From Dermacoccus nishinomiyaensis (GTDB lineage: Bacteria; Actinomycetota; Actinomycetes; Actinomycetales; Dermatophilaceae), in contig NZ_UFXX01000002.1 of NCBI RefSeq assembly GCF_900447535.1, forward strand, positions 1 to 64,000: 64,000 nucleotides of DNA. The letters run 5' to 3'. A program made the translations under genes and the position numbers. This document shows, piece after piece, positions 45,741 through 56,557 of the stretch (positions are counted from its first letter, which is position 1; each line of letters starts with the position of its first letter). The notes beneath the pieces were generated by a model, which was given only the letters and a program-made list of their open reading frames with translations, was not told the DNA's origin and searched no databases.

Positions 45741-45798
45741 CCTTGCTTTCGACGGGTGAAGATTTCGTCACTCATGTGGTCGTGGTGCGCCCGAGCCA

Positions 45799-46821
45799 TC
45801 ACTGCTCGAGAAGTTCGGAGACGTAGCGGGCGACCGCGCGCACGTTCGCCATCGTCTGCGGGTAGTCCATGCGGGTCGGGCCGAGCACGCCGAGCGTCGC
45901 GACGGCGTCGCTGCCGTAGGCCGTCGTCACGAGCGAGGTCGACTCGAGGCCTGCGAAGTCGTTCTCGGCGCCGATGCGGACGGTCACCTCGTGCGTCGGA
46001 TCGTCGTCGCGTGTGCTGATGAGGCGCATGAGGACGACGTGCTCCTCCAGCGCCTCGAGAACACGGCTGACGCTGAGGCCCGCGTCGTCGCGCAGCCCGG
46101 CACGCGCGAGGTTCGCCGTCCCCGCGAGCACGACGCGCTCCTCCCGGTCCTCGGCGAACACCGCGGCGATCGTCGCGACGATCGTGTCGACGTCAGCACG
46201 CTGCCCCGGCTCGAACTCCGCGCCCAGCTCGGTCATGGCCGCGGCGGCCTCGGTGAGCAACCGCGCGCCGGAGACCTTGTTGACGCGCGCTCGCAGCGTC
46301 TGGACGAGGCGCTCGTCGTCGGCGGAGGCGACGGAGACGAGACGCTGCTCGATGCGACCTGAGTCGAGGATGACGACGAGCGACAGGCGCCCCTCGGCGA
46401 CCGGCACCAGCTCGATGTGTCGCACCCGTGAGCGCCGCAGCGACGGGTACTGCATGACGGCGGCCTGGTTCGTCAGTGTGGCGAGCAGCCGGGCGGTGCG
46501 TTCGACGATGTCGTCGAGGTCGACGCTCTGACGCAAGAACGTCTCGATCGCGCGACGCTGTGTCGCGCTCAGCGGCCGCACCTGGCTGAGGCGGTCGACG
46601 AAGATTCGATAGCCGGCATCGGTGGGCACGCGACCGGCCGAGGTGTGCGGCGCGGAGATGAGACCGGCGTCCTCGAGGGCGGCCATGTCATTGCGGATCG
46701 TCGCGGCGGAGACGCCGAGCTGATGACGTTCGAGCAACGCCTTCGAACCCACCGGTTCGGACGTCGCGACATAGTCCTGCACGATGGCGCGCAGCACCTC
46801 GAGCCGCCGTTCGTCGCTCAT
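45799..46821 (-). CDS. hrcA: Heat-inducible transcription repressor HrcA
   Basis: 340 residues. Winged helix at the N-terminus (RRLEVLRAIVQDYVATSEPVGSKALLE in pieces) and LGVSAATIRNDMAALEDAGLI, the DNA-reading helix. The GAF-like middle and C-terminus are normal length. The ATG at 46821 has GGGAGGTGAG ahead; the frame continues upstream but no ribosome-binding site fits there. It binds CIRCE at 46875-46901 and represses its own operon (hrcA-dnaJ, and probably the genes beyond). Confidence 0.96.
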   Translation of the reverse strand: MSDERRLEVLRAIVQDYVATSEPVGSKALLERHQLGVSAATIRNDMAALEDAGLISAPHTSAGRVPTDAGYRIFVDRLSQVRPLSATQRRAIETFLRQSVDLDDIVERTARLLATLTNQAAVMQYPSLRRSRVRHIELVPVAEGRLSLVVILDSGRIEQRLVSVASADDERLVQTLRARVNKVSGARLLTEAAAAMTELGAEFEPGQRADVDTIVATIAAVFAEDREERVVLAGTANLARAGLRDDAGLSVSRVLEALEEHVVLMRLISTRDDDPTHEVTVRIGAENDFAGLESTSLVTTAYGSDAVATLGVLGPTRMDYPQTMANVRAVARYVSELLEQ

Positions 46822-46874
46822 GCGCTCACCTCCCGCGCCTCGATACCGTCCTTCGATCTGCAGTCCGTCCAAGA

Positions 46875-46901
46875 TTGGCACTCACGCCGAGCGAGTGCCA
46901 A
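46875..46901 (-). promoter_or_regulatory. CIRCE element of hrcA-dnaJ
   Basis: TTGGCACTC-N9-GAGTGCCAA is a perfect inverted repeat with the CIRCE layout (TTAGCACTC-N9-GAGTGCTAA), differing symmetrically at one base pair in each arm. It lies 54 nt upstream of the hrcA start. Confidence 0.95.
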
Positions 46902-47092
46902 ATCATGCGGGGTGTGTTCGCCCACAGCGTCGCGGGCGGTTCCCTCGCGCCGTCGTCCATCGTCCGTCGGTCGGCAGGCGCGCGCTCCCCGGCCCTCGGC
47001 GACGCCGCGACGGGCGCCTGGCTGCGCCCGCGACCATCGTTCTCGGCGCGCCGCGACGGCGGTTGTCGGTGGGCGGTTCTACCCTGATCGCC

Positions 47093-47974
47093 ATGACCGA
47101 CCGTTACGGCTCCGACGTCCTCTCCGGCGATTGGCGCGCGCCTCGACGTGGGCGTTCGCGCGAGGTGCCCGCTGAGCTCGACGTCGTCGTCGAGGACGCC
47201 CAGAGCGGTTACGTCGGCGCCGTCGTGCGCGTCGAGAAGTCGGGCGGGCAGCACGTCGTCTTCCTCGAGGATCGCTTCGGCAAGGCCCGCGGATTTCCGC
47301 TCGGCGCCGGCTTCCTCATCGATGGCGAACCCGTGACGCTCGTTGCGCCCCGACCCGCCACCGCCGCGCGCCTCGCCGAGCAGCAGACGCAGGCCGGGCG
47401 GACGGCGTCCGGTTCGCTCGCCGTCCCCGGGGCGAAGGCGCGCGTCGCGCTGGGTTCGCGAATTTTCGTCGAGGGACGGCACGACGCCGAACTCGTCGAG
47501 AAGGTGTGGGGTGACGACCTGCGCATCGAGGGCGTCGTCGTCGAATACCTCGAGGGCGTCGACGATCTCGCGGCCGTCATCCGCGACTTCCGACCCGAGA
47601 AGGGACGCCGCCTCGGCATCCTCGTCGACCACCTCGTGCCCGGCACGAAGGAGGCACGAATCGTCGAGAAGGCACGCGCCCTGCCGCAGGCACGCGACCA
47701 CGTGCTCATCGTCGGCCACCCCTACGTCGACGTGTGGCAGTCCGTACGACCCGAGCGGCTCGGCTGGTCGAAGTGGCCCGTCATCCCCAAGGGGCAGTCG
47801 TGGAAGCACGGCATCCTCGCCGAGCTCGGCTGGCCGCACGCGACGCAGGCGGACGTCGCGCGCGGATGGAAGCAGATCCTCGGCACCGTGCGCACGTACG
47901 CCGACCTGCAACCCGAACTGCTCGGACGCGTCGAGGAGCTCATCGACTTCGTCACCGACCCCGCGCAGCAGTGA
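47093..47974 (+). CDS. DUF3097 family protein
   Basis: 293 residues beginning MTDRYGSDVLSGDWRAPRRG, the family signature. Mid-protein motifs include RIFVEGRHDAELVEKVWGDDL, GILVDHLVPGTKEARIVE and HPYVDVWQSVRPERLGW; the first two resemble a Toprim-like acid arrangement, which I offer only as an impression. Start ATG has TACCCT seven bases ahead (leaderless type). Actinobacteria-specific and usually next to hrcA/hemW. Function unknown. Confidence 0.88.
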   Translation: MTDRYGSDVLSGDWRAPRRGRSREVPAELDVVVEDAQSGYVGAVVRVEKSGGQHVVFLEDRFGKARGFPLGAGFLIDGEPVTLVAPRPATAARLAEQQTQAGRTASGSLAVPGAKARVALGSRIFVEGRHDAELVEKVWGDDLRIEGVVVEYLEGVDDLAAVIRDFRPEKGRRLGILVDHLVPGTKEARIVEKARALPQARDHVLIVGHPYVDVWQSVRPERLGWSKWPVIPKGQSWKHGILAELGWPHATQADVARGWKQILGTVRTYADLQPELLGRVEELIDFVTDPAQQ

Positions 47975-48125
47975 GACGCCGGGATGGCGCGGCGTGCGCC
48001 GACATCATCCCCGGGATGGACGCCGGGGCCCGCGAATATCGATCCCGCGGGGGATGCGCTCGGGACGCAGACACGGAATCATGGTCAGTGAACGAGAGAT
48101 TCACCCTTCGACACCAGGAGACGTC

Positions 48126-48596
48126 GTGAGCAACTCCCAGCCGTACCCCTACCCCGACGAGCGCACGCAGGGCCAGGGAACCGGACGGCTGGCCGGCGCT
48201 CCGTACGGCGCCGAGCCGCCCGTCACCGGCCAGGGTCACCTCAGCGATGACGAGCGCGCCGCCTCGATCGTCGCGCACCTGTCGGCGCCGGCCGCCGCGA
48301 TCCTGTCTGCGGGATGGGTGAGCTTCCTCGGCCCGCTCATCGTGTGGTTCATCTACAGAAACCGCTCCGCCGCGGTGCGCCGCGCAGCGGCCGGGGCGTT
48401 CAACTTCAACGTTGCGTTCTCGATTCTCTACATCGTCGGTTGGGTTCTGGTCTTAACCCTCGTCGGCATTCCCGTCGCGCTCGTGCTCTGGGCCGTCATC
48501 TTCCTCGTCGCCGCGTGGTGCCACGTCAAGGGAGCGCTGCGCTCGGCGCGTGGCGAGAGCTACGACTACCCGTTCCAGATCCGCATCCTCAACTGA
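48126..48596 (+). CDS. DUF4870 family membrane protein
   Basis: 156 residues. A Pro/Tyr-rich N-terminus (NSQPYPYPDERTQGQGTG) precedes SDDERAASIVAHLSA and three membrane helices (PAAAILSAGWVSFLGPLIVWF, FSILYIVGWVLVLTL, VALVLWAVIFLVAAW), ending EGESYDYPFQIRILN-like. GTG at 48126 has AGGAG; an ATG at 48081 in frame lacks a site. Function unknown. Confidence 0.85.
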   Translation: MSNSQPYPYPDERTQGQGTGRLAGAPYGAEPPVTGQGHLSDDERAASIVAHLSAPAAAILSAGWVSFLGPLIVWFIYRNRSAAVRRAAAGAFNFNVAFSILYIVGWVLVLTLVGIPVALVLWAVIFLVAAWCHVKGALRSARGESYDYPFQIRILN

Positions 48597-48762
48597 TGCG
48601 GCCCACGTCGCGACGCCCCGCCCCAACAGCGCACCTCGTGTGAGCGCTGGGCTCGCCCCCACCCCTGACAACGTTCCCTCGGCACCCCGTGCCGCGGCGC
48701 TTCGTCCTACCCGATTTAAGAAAAGAATCATCATCCCTGCCCTGACCCCGGCCCCCCGTTAG

Positions 48763-49135
48763 CGCGAGGGCGTCGCCGCCGTCGACAAGCGTTCGGCGCT
48801 CAAGAACGTCCTCGGTGCCCTCGGCCTCCTGCTGCTCGCCATGTTCGCTGGCAGTCTCGTCGCCGCCGTCGGTGATCTGTTCGGCGACAGCGAGAACGGC
48901 CTCGTGACGCCGATCGGCGTCGTGACGATGGCGCTGCAGCTCGCGATCGCGGCCTTCGTCTTCCGCCGGGCCTGGCACATCACCTCACGCGACCTCGGCT
49001 TCGTCAAGGAGGGCGCGCTGGGTTCCTGGCTCGTCGGCGCACGGGGCGGCATCGCCGCCATCACCATCGTCTGGGGCGCCAACCACCTGCTCGGGGGCGT
49101 CGACTTCTCGCCCAAGATCACCGCCTCCGGAAAAC
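48763..49135 (+). pseudogene. N-terminal fragment of a multi-spanning membrane protein (possibly CPBP type)
   Basis: The frame EGVAAVDKRSALKNVLGALG...LLAMFAGSLVAAVGDLF...WHITSRDLGFVKEGALGSWLV...GGVDFSPKIT has no start codon; a TAG precedes it at 48760. It reads into the complement of another gene at about 49135. The DLGF motif followed by helices is reminiscent of CPBP intramembrane proteases, but the catalytic EExxxR part is missing. Confidence 0.5.
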
Positions 49136-49413
49136 GCGAACTCGCCCAGGATGAGCGAGGCGCCCGCGCCGATGAGGATCGCCCCCAGGACGCGGAAAAC
49201 CGAACTCTCGGCCGCGGTGTTCATGACCGCGCCGGCCAAGCAGCGCGAAGATGCCTTAGACGGCGTGGCGGACGTGGACGCCGTCCTCGGTGACGTTGTC
49301 CTTGAACGGACCCTTGCCGGCGCGGATGAGGCGCGTCACGAGGAAGGTGACGACGATGGAGATGGAGACGAACAGGAGCGGCAGCGTCGTCGTCGAGTAG
49401 TCGGAGTCGTTCA
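49136..49413 (-). pseudogene. N-terminal fragment of an actinobacterial integral membrane protein
   Basis: Read leftward from ATG 49413: MNDSDYSTTTLPLLFVSISI, LIRAGKGPFKDNVTEDGVHV, RHAV then TAA, followed in another frame by GAVMNTAAESSVFRVLGAIL and GASLILGEFAF. One base change (TAA for TAC) and one extra T would restore it. The C-terminus is lost at the junction with the opposite-strand fragment, so it is a broken gene. Confidence 0.6.
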
Positions 49414-49523
49414 TCGGCGCCCCCTTCGGTCGTCGGGGTCGGCGCAGGCGGGCACGCAGGGGCCCGGGGATCGCCGCTGAGGCTAGGCCAGCCCCGGGAG
49501 GCAGGCGTCTCGGTGCGCGCGGC

Positions 49524-50756
49524 TCAGATCGCGAGCAGCGCCCGCACGACGGTGTCGGTGAGCAGGCGACCGCGCAGCGTCAGACGAACTCGTTTGTCGC
49601 GCACCGCTGACGGGCCGTCGATCAGCCCCGAGGCGACGATGCCGGCGACGGCGCGTCGCCCGTCATCGTCGAGCATGTCGAGAGGAAGTCCCTCGGCGAG
49701 GCGCACCTGGAGCAGGACGCGTTCCTCATAGCGCTGACGCTCTTCGAGCAGTTCGCGTGCCAGCGCCGGCGAGAGCCCCGCGTTGACGCGTTGGGCGTAG
49801 GCGCGCGGATGTTTGACGTTCCACCAGCGCACGCCGCCGACGTGGCTGTGCGCGCCGGGGCCGACACCCCACCACGGCTCGTCGCGCCAGTACGCGAGGT
49901 TGTGGCGGCACTGCGTCTGCGGCGAGCGCGCCCAGTTCGACACCTCGTACCAGTCGTACCCGGCATCCGCGAGCAAGGCGTCGGCGAGCTCGTACTTGTC
50001 GGCCTCGTCGTCGTCATCGGGCAGGGGCAGCTCGCCGCGACGCACCTGCGCCCCCATCTTCGTGCCCTCCTCGACGACGAGGGCGTAGGCGCTGATGTGG
50101 TCGGGCTCCAACGCGATCGCCGCGTCGAGCGAGGTGCGCCAGTCGTCGAGACTCTCACCCGGCGCGCCGTAGATGAGATCGATGCTGACCTGCAGCCCGA
50201 CGTCCTTCGCGGCGCGCACGGCGCGTTCGACGTTGGCCGGGTCGTGCGTGCGCTCGAGCGTCGCGAGCACGTGCGGGACGGCCGACTGCATGCCGATGCT
50301 GACGCGCGTGAAACCACCGTCGGCGAGGGTGCGCAGGTAGGTCTCGTCGACCGAATCGGGGTTGGCCTCCGTCGTGACCTCGCACCCCTCGGCGAGACCG
50401 AACAGCTCGCGCGCCTTCGCGAGGATGCGGACGAGGTCGTCGGCGGGCAGCATCGTCGGGGTGCCGCCGCCGATGAAGACGGTCTCGATGACGGGGACGC
50501 CGCTGGGTGCCTCGCCCAGCTCGCGTGCCGCGAGATCCAGCTCGCGCAGCGCGGCGTCCGCGTACGTGCTGACGCTCGCGCCCGGCTCACCGAGCTCGGT
50601 GAGCGTGTAGGTGTTGAAGTCGCAGTAACCGCAGCGCGTCACGCAGAACGGCACGTGGACGTACAGCCCGAACGCCCCGCCTGCCAGCGTCGCGAGCGCG
50701 GCGGACGGGAGAGCACCGTCGTCAGGGGCGGGGATTCCGTCGGGCATCTGCGGCAT
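49524..50756 (-). CDS. hemW: Radical-SAM heme chaperone HemW
   Basis: 410 residues. The iron-sulfur cluster motif CVTRCGYC has C38, C42 and C45, plus the HemW-type YCDFNTYT. FIGGGTPTMLP and EVTTEANPDSVDETYLR follow; the C-terminal HemN-like domain has MGAQVRRGELPLPDDDDEAD and GVGPGAHSHVGGVRWWN. HemW, not the coproporphyrinogen dehydrogenase HemN, is the expected type because the extra HemN N-terminal residues are absent. It is usually near lepA and hrcA in actinobacteria. Confidence 0.92.
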   Translation of the reverse strand: MPQMPDGIPAPDDGALPSAALATLAGGAFGLYVHVPFCVTRCGYCDFNTYTLTELGEPGASVSTYADAALRELDLAARELGEAPSGVPVIETVFIGGGTPTMLPADDLVRILAKARELFGLAEGCEVTTEANPDSVDETYLRTLADGGFTRVSIGMQSAVPHVLATLERTHDPANVERAVRAAKDVGLQVSIDLIYGAPGESLDDWRTSLDAAIALEPDHISAYALVVEEGTKMGAQVRRGELPLPDDDDEADKYELADALLADAGYDWYEVSNWARSPQTQCRHNLAYWRDEPWWGVGPGAHSHVGGVRWWNVKHPRAYAQRVNAGLSPALARELLEERQRYEERVLLQVRLAEGLPLDMLDDDGRRAVAGIVASGLIDGPSAVRDKRVRLTLRGRLLTDTVVRALLAI

Positions 50757-50828
50757 CCGGTCATTGTCTCACCGCTCGGCGCCGCACCGCGGCCGTCCGC
50801 CAGTCGCGCGCCCAGCTCCTCGCGGTGT

Positions 50829-51956
50829 TCAGGCGTGACGCAGAGCGCGCTGGTGGCGCACCGCGAGCAGCGAGCTGATCGCGCAGACGCTCCACGTGCC
50901 GAGCAGGAAGAGGTACAGCGCGCCGCCGGCCCACGTGAAGATCGCGTGGTGCGAGCTGCGCCCCAGCATCGTCGAGCCGAGCACGAGCGTGCCGACGGGG
51001 AACGTCATGCCCCACCAGCCGGGGCTGAACGGCATGCGCTTGGTGAAGCCGCGCACAGTCATGGCGAGGGCCCAGGCGACGAGCGGCACCCCGATCGTCA
51101 GCATGACGTAGCCGTAGACGTGGCCGATCTGCGTCACCGTCGTCGCGAACGGGCCCTGCAGCATCGACGCCGACTGCTTCGCGATGGCTTGCGCGGCCGC
51201 GCTCGACTGCCCGACGACACCGAGCGGCAGCCACGCGGTGATCGACGCCGCGAGCGGCAGTGGCTCGACGAGCCAGTGGTGACGGTAGGCGATCGCGAAG
51301 ATGATGGCCCCCAGCACGAGGGCGACGAAGAAGCAGGCCGCGCTCGCGATCAGCATCCACACGCGCGCCTGCGGGCTGCTCAGCCAGCCGACGATGCCGG
51401 CGCCGACGGTCGCCGAGACCATCGGCGGGACGACGGCCAGGCCCCACACCGTCGTCGGGGTGCTCGGGTCGACGACGAGCAGACGGGCCGGGACGGCGAC
51501 GGCGGTGGCGAGGCCGATGACGGTACCGATGGCCCACAGGACGAGGTCGGCCCGCCAGGCTGCGTCGCTCAGGCCCGAGGAGATCGCCGGGAGCACCGCG
51601 GACGTCGCCGATCCGACGGCGAGGACGCCCATCGACACCATCCCCCACTGCGCCATCGCGACGGGGTTCGCGACGCTCGCGCGGAAGGCAGCGCGATCGC
51701 GAGCGATGCGCGCCACGAACGACACGGTGAGGACGACGAGCAGGGTGCAGGCGATGAGCCAGAAGCCCACGGCGAGCGTGTGGCCGAACGGGATGACGTC
51801 GGTGCGCAGCTCGCTCAACGTGCCCAGGATCGCGCTGCCCATGACGCTGCCGTACCAGGCCGGGGACGCCGCGGGCACCGTCGGGTTCTCGAAGAACGAG
51901 CCGGTGGTGCGGTGAGGCATGACGTCGGTGGCGGTGGCTGTGCTCATGGGTTCCAT
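50829..51956 (-). CDS. TDT-family (TehA/SLAC1-like) transporter
   Basis: 375 residues with ten hydrophobic helices. Start region PTVPAASPAWYGSVMGSAILGTL is typical of the family (anion, tellurite-resistance or dicarboxylate transporters). MAQWGMVSMGVLAVGSAT, YRHHWLVEPLPLAASITAWLPLGVVGQSS and PFSPGWWGMTFPVGTL are other conserved parts; the last resembles the sulfite-exporter branch. It is divergent from a LysR regulator with a palindrome in between, so the regulator probably controls it. Start at ATG 51956 or 51947. Confidence 0.87.
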   Translation of the reverse strand: MEPMSTATATDVMPHRTTGSFFENPTVPAASPAWYGSVMGSAILGTLSELRTDVIPFGHTLAVGFWLIACTLLVVLTVSFVARIARDRAAFRASVANPVAMAQWGMVSMGVLAVGSATSAVLPAISSGLSDAAWRADLVLWAIGTVIGLATAVAVPARLLVVDPSTPTTVWGLAVVPPMVSATVGAGIVGWLSSPQARVWMLIASAACFFVALVLGAIIFAIAYRHHWLVEPLPLAASITAWLPLGVVGQSSAAAQAIAKQSASMLQGPFATTVTQIGHVYGYVMLTIGVPLVAWALAMTVRGFTKRMPFSPGWWGMTFPVGTLVLGSTMLGRSSHHAIFTWAGGALYLFLLGTWSVCAISSLLAVRHQRALRHA

Positions 51957-51985
51957 GCTTCCGCCGTGTCGGCTCGACCGGTAGC

Positions 51986-52023
51986 CCTATATCCGGCATG
52001 GGGGTATGTGCTTCGCATATAGG
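51986..52023. promoter_or_regulatory. Candidate LysR operator between the TDT and lysR genes
   Basis: CCTATAT (51986-51992) and ATATAGG (52017-52023) are perfect inverted repeats 24 nt apart. The right arm overlaps the -10-like TAGGCT (52020-52025) of the LysR gene; the left arm would lie near the TDT -10. Confidence 0.55.
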
Positions 52024-52031
52024 CTGGAGTG

Positions 52032-52967
52032 GTGACGACCTGGCCCGACCTCGCGACGCTCGAACTGCTCGTGGCACTCGCCGACGAGGGCTCGCTCAGT
52101 GCGGCCGCCCGACGCTGCGGGGTGGCGCAACCCAACGCGAGTCGCAGCATCGCCCGGCTGGAGCGCAGGCTCGGCCTGTCGCTCATCCATCGCGCGACGA
52201 CCGGTGCCCGCGTCACGACCGACGGCCTGCTCGTCGTCGAATGGGCGCGCGCGACGCTCGAGGCGGCGCGCGCCCTCGAGACGGGAGTCGCGGCACTGCG
52301 CGCTCGTACGCAGGCGCCGCTCGTCGTCATGGCGAGCCAGACGGTCGCCGAACACCTGTTACCGGGATGGATCGCGGGGTGGCAGCACGCCGCGGGTGGC
52401 GCGGGCGCCGGTGGCGCTTCCCCTCACGACCCATCGCTTGGCGAGACGCGCGGCATCTCGGTAGCCGTCGGCAACACGACGGAGGTGCTCGCCGCGGCAC
52501 GCGGCGGTGAGGTGGATCTGGGGTTCATCGAGGGCCCCGGCGCTCCGCGCGGGTTGAACTCCGTCGTCGTCGCGCATGACGACCTCGTGCTCGTCGTCGC
52601 GCCGCAGCATCCGTGGGCCGCGAGCTCACGTGTCCGCGCCGAGGAACTGGCGGCCACACCGCTCGTCGCGCGCGAGTCGGGCTCGGGCACGCGGGTGGCC
52701 TTGCGCCGCGCCCTCGCGCCGCTCGATGTCGCTCCCCCGGCGCTCGCGCTGGCGAGCAACGCCGCCGTGCGGGTTTCCGCCGCGGCCGGGACGGCTCCCG
52801 CCGTCCTCAGCCGGCTCGCTGTCGACGACGCGCTGCGTGCGGGCACCCTCGTGGAGGTCGGCGTCGACGGCGTCGACCTCACCCGCAACCTGAGGGCCGT
52901 CTGGGCCGGCCCACGGCGGTTGACGAACCCCGCCGCCGCGGCGCTTCTGGCCACGGCGGCGGGGTGA
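52032..52967 (+). CDS. LysR-family transcriptional regulator
   Basis: 311 residues. The N-terminal winged helix reads DLATLELLVALADEGSLSAA and RRCGVAQPNASRSIARLERRLGL. The periplasmic-binding-protein-like C-terminal domain senses an effector (VMASQTVAEHLLPGW, GFIEGPGAPRGLNSVVVA). GTG at 52032 is six bases after TAGGCT, so a leaderless start is likely; GTG 52029 is adjacent. Its effector is unknown, perhaps the anion carried by the divergent transporter. Confidence 0.88.
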   Translation: MTTWPDLATLELLVALADEGSLSAAARRCGVAQPNASRSIARLERRLGLSLIHRATTGARVTTDGLLVVEWARATLEAARALETGVAALRARTQAPLVVMASQTVAEHLLPGWIAGWQHAAGGAGAGGASPHDPSLGETRGISVAVGNTTEVLAAARGGEVDLGFIEGPGAPRGLNSVVVAHDDLVLVVAPQHPWAASSRVRAEELAATPLVARESGSGTRVALRRALAPLDVAPPALALASNAAVRVSAAAGTAPAVLSRLAVDDALRAGTLVEVGVDGVDLTRNLRAVWAGPRRLTNPAAAALLATAAG

Positions 52968-52970
52968 ACG

Positions 52971-53450
52971 TCACTTCTTCTTCTTGGCCGAGACGTAGAT
53001 CGGGATGATGCCCTCGACGGCGACCGTGCCGTCCTTGACGAGGCGCCCCGTCACCTTGACGTCGACCTGGAACGGCGGCTCCTTGTCCCAGTCCTCCGGC
53101 GTCGTCTCGGCGACGCACACGATGTCGCCGGGCGTCTTCGCGACGTAGTCGAGCGTGATGCCCTTGGGGATCCAGCGCATGTCGTCGGGCGTCGTCGCCT
53201 CCGCGAGCAGCCCCATGGCGCACTCCATGCCGTTGGCGATGGCGATGGCGTGCACGGTGCCGATGTGGTTCTGCACACCCCACCACTTCTTGATCTTCAC
53301 GACGCCGCGGTGCGGCTCCATCGTCTGGACCATCGGGGCGACCGTGCGGAAGTAGGGCGCCTTGAGCGCGAACGCGGCCGAGAACGCTGCGCGCCCCGCC
53401 TTGTCGTTCTTCGCGGTGAGCTTTTTGTACATGCCGTAGACCTGATTCAT
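52971..53450 (-). CDS. DUF4442 hotdog-fold protein (thioesterase-like)
   Basis: 159 residues. MNQVYGMYKKLTAKNDKAGR begins the family. A hotdog core follows: KIKKWWGVQNHIGTVHAIAI (Asn-His region typical of PaaI-like thioesterases), ITLDYVAKTPGDIVCVAE, ending in a Lys tail (SAKKKK). Start ATG has TAACCT seven bases ahead (leaderless type). Substrate unknown, probably an acyl-CoA. It is convergent with the LysR gene, only 3 nt apart. Confidence 0.82.
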   Translation of the reverse strand: MNQVYGMYKKLTAKNDKAGRAAFSAAFALKAPYFRTVAPMVQTMEPHRGVVKIKKWWGVQNHIGTVHAIAIANGMECAMGLLAEATTPDDMRWIPKGITLDYVAKTPGDIVCVAETTPEDWDKEPPFQVDVKVTGRLVKDGTVAVEGIIPIYVSAKKKK

Positions 53451-53544
53451 GGCCCCAAGGTTACCCGCGAGTATCGGCGTTCGCGCCCGATCAGCCGCGC
53501 CGGGGACACCGAGCCCGAACGCCGTGGGGACCGCGCGGCACCGC

Positions 53545-54377
53545 TCAGTTGGCTCGCTTCACCTCGAGGTCGCGCACGATGCGCTCGACCTTGAGACCCT
53601 TCGTCTCGAAGCGGGTCGTCGTGCGGCCCTCGAAGCGCGGCGCGAACCCTCCGCGCGCGCCCTCGGGATCGACGTGGGCGTCCCCGGCGTCCGCGAGGCG
53701 CCCGGTCCACGGGTTGGTGAAGCGCGGCGACGCCTCGGCGACGTCACGCATGTGCCAGGCATAGTCGGCCCAGTCGGTCGCGAGGCGCCAGGTGCCGCCG
53801 GGCACGAGGACGTCGGCGACGACGTCGGCGAAGCCGAGCTGCACGAGACGACGCTTGTGGTGCTTCGTCTTCGGCCACGGGTCGGGGAAGAACGTCCACA
53901 CCTCGTCGACGCTGCCCGGCGCGAAGAGCCGATCGAGCGCTTCGGAGGCGTCGATCTCGATGAGACGCACGTTCGTCACGCCCGCGTGGACGGCCTTCGA
54001 GATCGTCTGCGCGATGCCGGGACGCCACACCTCCAGAGCGATGAAATCCGTCTCGGGGTGCTCGAGCGCTGCATGGACGATCTGATCCCCCGCGCCCGAA
54101 CCGATCTCGACGACGAGCTTCGCCCGGCGTCCGAACACCTCGGCGATGTCGAGCCGGAAACCATCGACGGGCTCGGTCGTCCCCGGCTTGCGGGGAACGT
54201 CGAGGACGTACTGCTCACCGTTGTCACTCAGCGCACGATGGTGACGCTCCGGCATCCGGCCGCCGCGGCGCGTGAACGAGCGCGTGCGTGCGAGTGGGCG
54301 CGGCCCGACCTGCGGGTGCTCCCCCGCGCCCTCCGACGGCTGGCCGGACGTCGCACCCGGAACGTAACCGGGCTTGC

Positions 54378-54381
<4 letters not shown>
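53545..54381 (-). CDS. trmB: tRNA (guanine-N7-)-methyltransferase
   Basis: 278 residues. SAM site [18 protein letters not shown]; the family block [19 protein letters not shown] and [13 protein letters not shown] place it as TrmB, which makes m7G46 in tRNA. The GTG start at 54381 overlaps the lepA stop (GTGA), so it is translated with lepA. The N-terminal 65 residues are variable and basic. Confidence 0.94.
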
Positions 54382-56219
<1,838 letters not shown>

Positions 56220-56557
56220 GGGTGACAACGTGATACCTCGAAGTTCGTCGGGTCGGTGTTCGCCGCCGCGCGCCCTGGAGGCGGCGATGACGCATCGATC
56301 TGCGGCCGCCCGTCGCGCCCCGCGAGGAGCACACCGGCGACCCTTCATTCTTTCACGCCCCGACACCCCTGCCGCACGCGTCACGTACGACGGCCGACGC
56401 GACACGTGCATCCAGCGCACGCGAAGAGAGCCCCACTACGATGCGAGACAGATACGCGTCGATCGGGTGTCGTCGAGCACGCGTTGTCGAACCGACGACG
56501 CATCACCCACGCCATACCGGTGGACCCGACGAGCCACTCCCCACAGGAGGCCAGCCC
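56220..56557. other. Intergenic region between divergent lepA and rhomboid genes
   Basis: No gene, repeat or RNA is recognised in this 338-nt stretch. The open frames that cross it are upstream extensions of lepA (minus) and the rhomboid gene (plus) without ribosome-binding sites. Both promoters must lie here, but I cannot point to convincing -35/-10 pairs. Confidence 0.5.

Noticed and set aside
49791-52022. 743-codon plus-strand open frame over hemW and the TDT gene
   Set aside because: Antisense shadow with His/Arg-rich low-complexity composition.
56220-56420. N-terminal extension of LepA to 56420
   Set aside because: The extra 67 residues are Arg/Ala-rich, lack a ribosome-binding site, and known LepA proteins start close to the MARKALEP-type segment.
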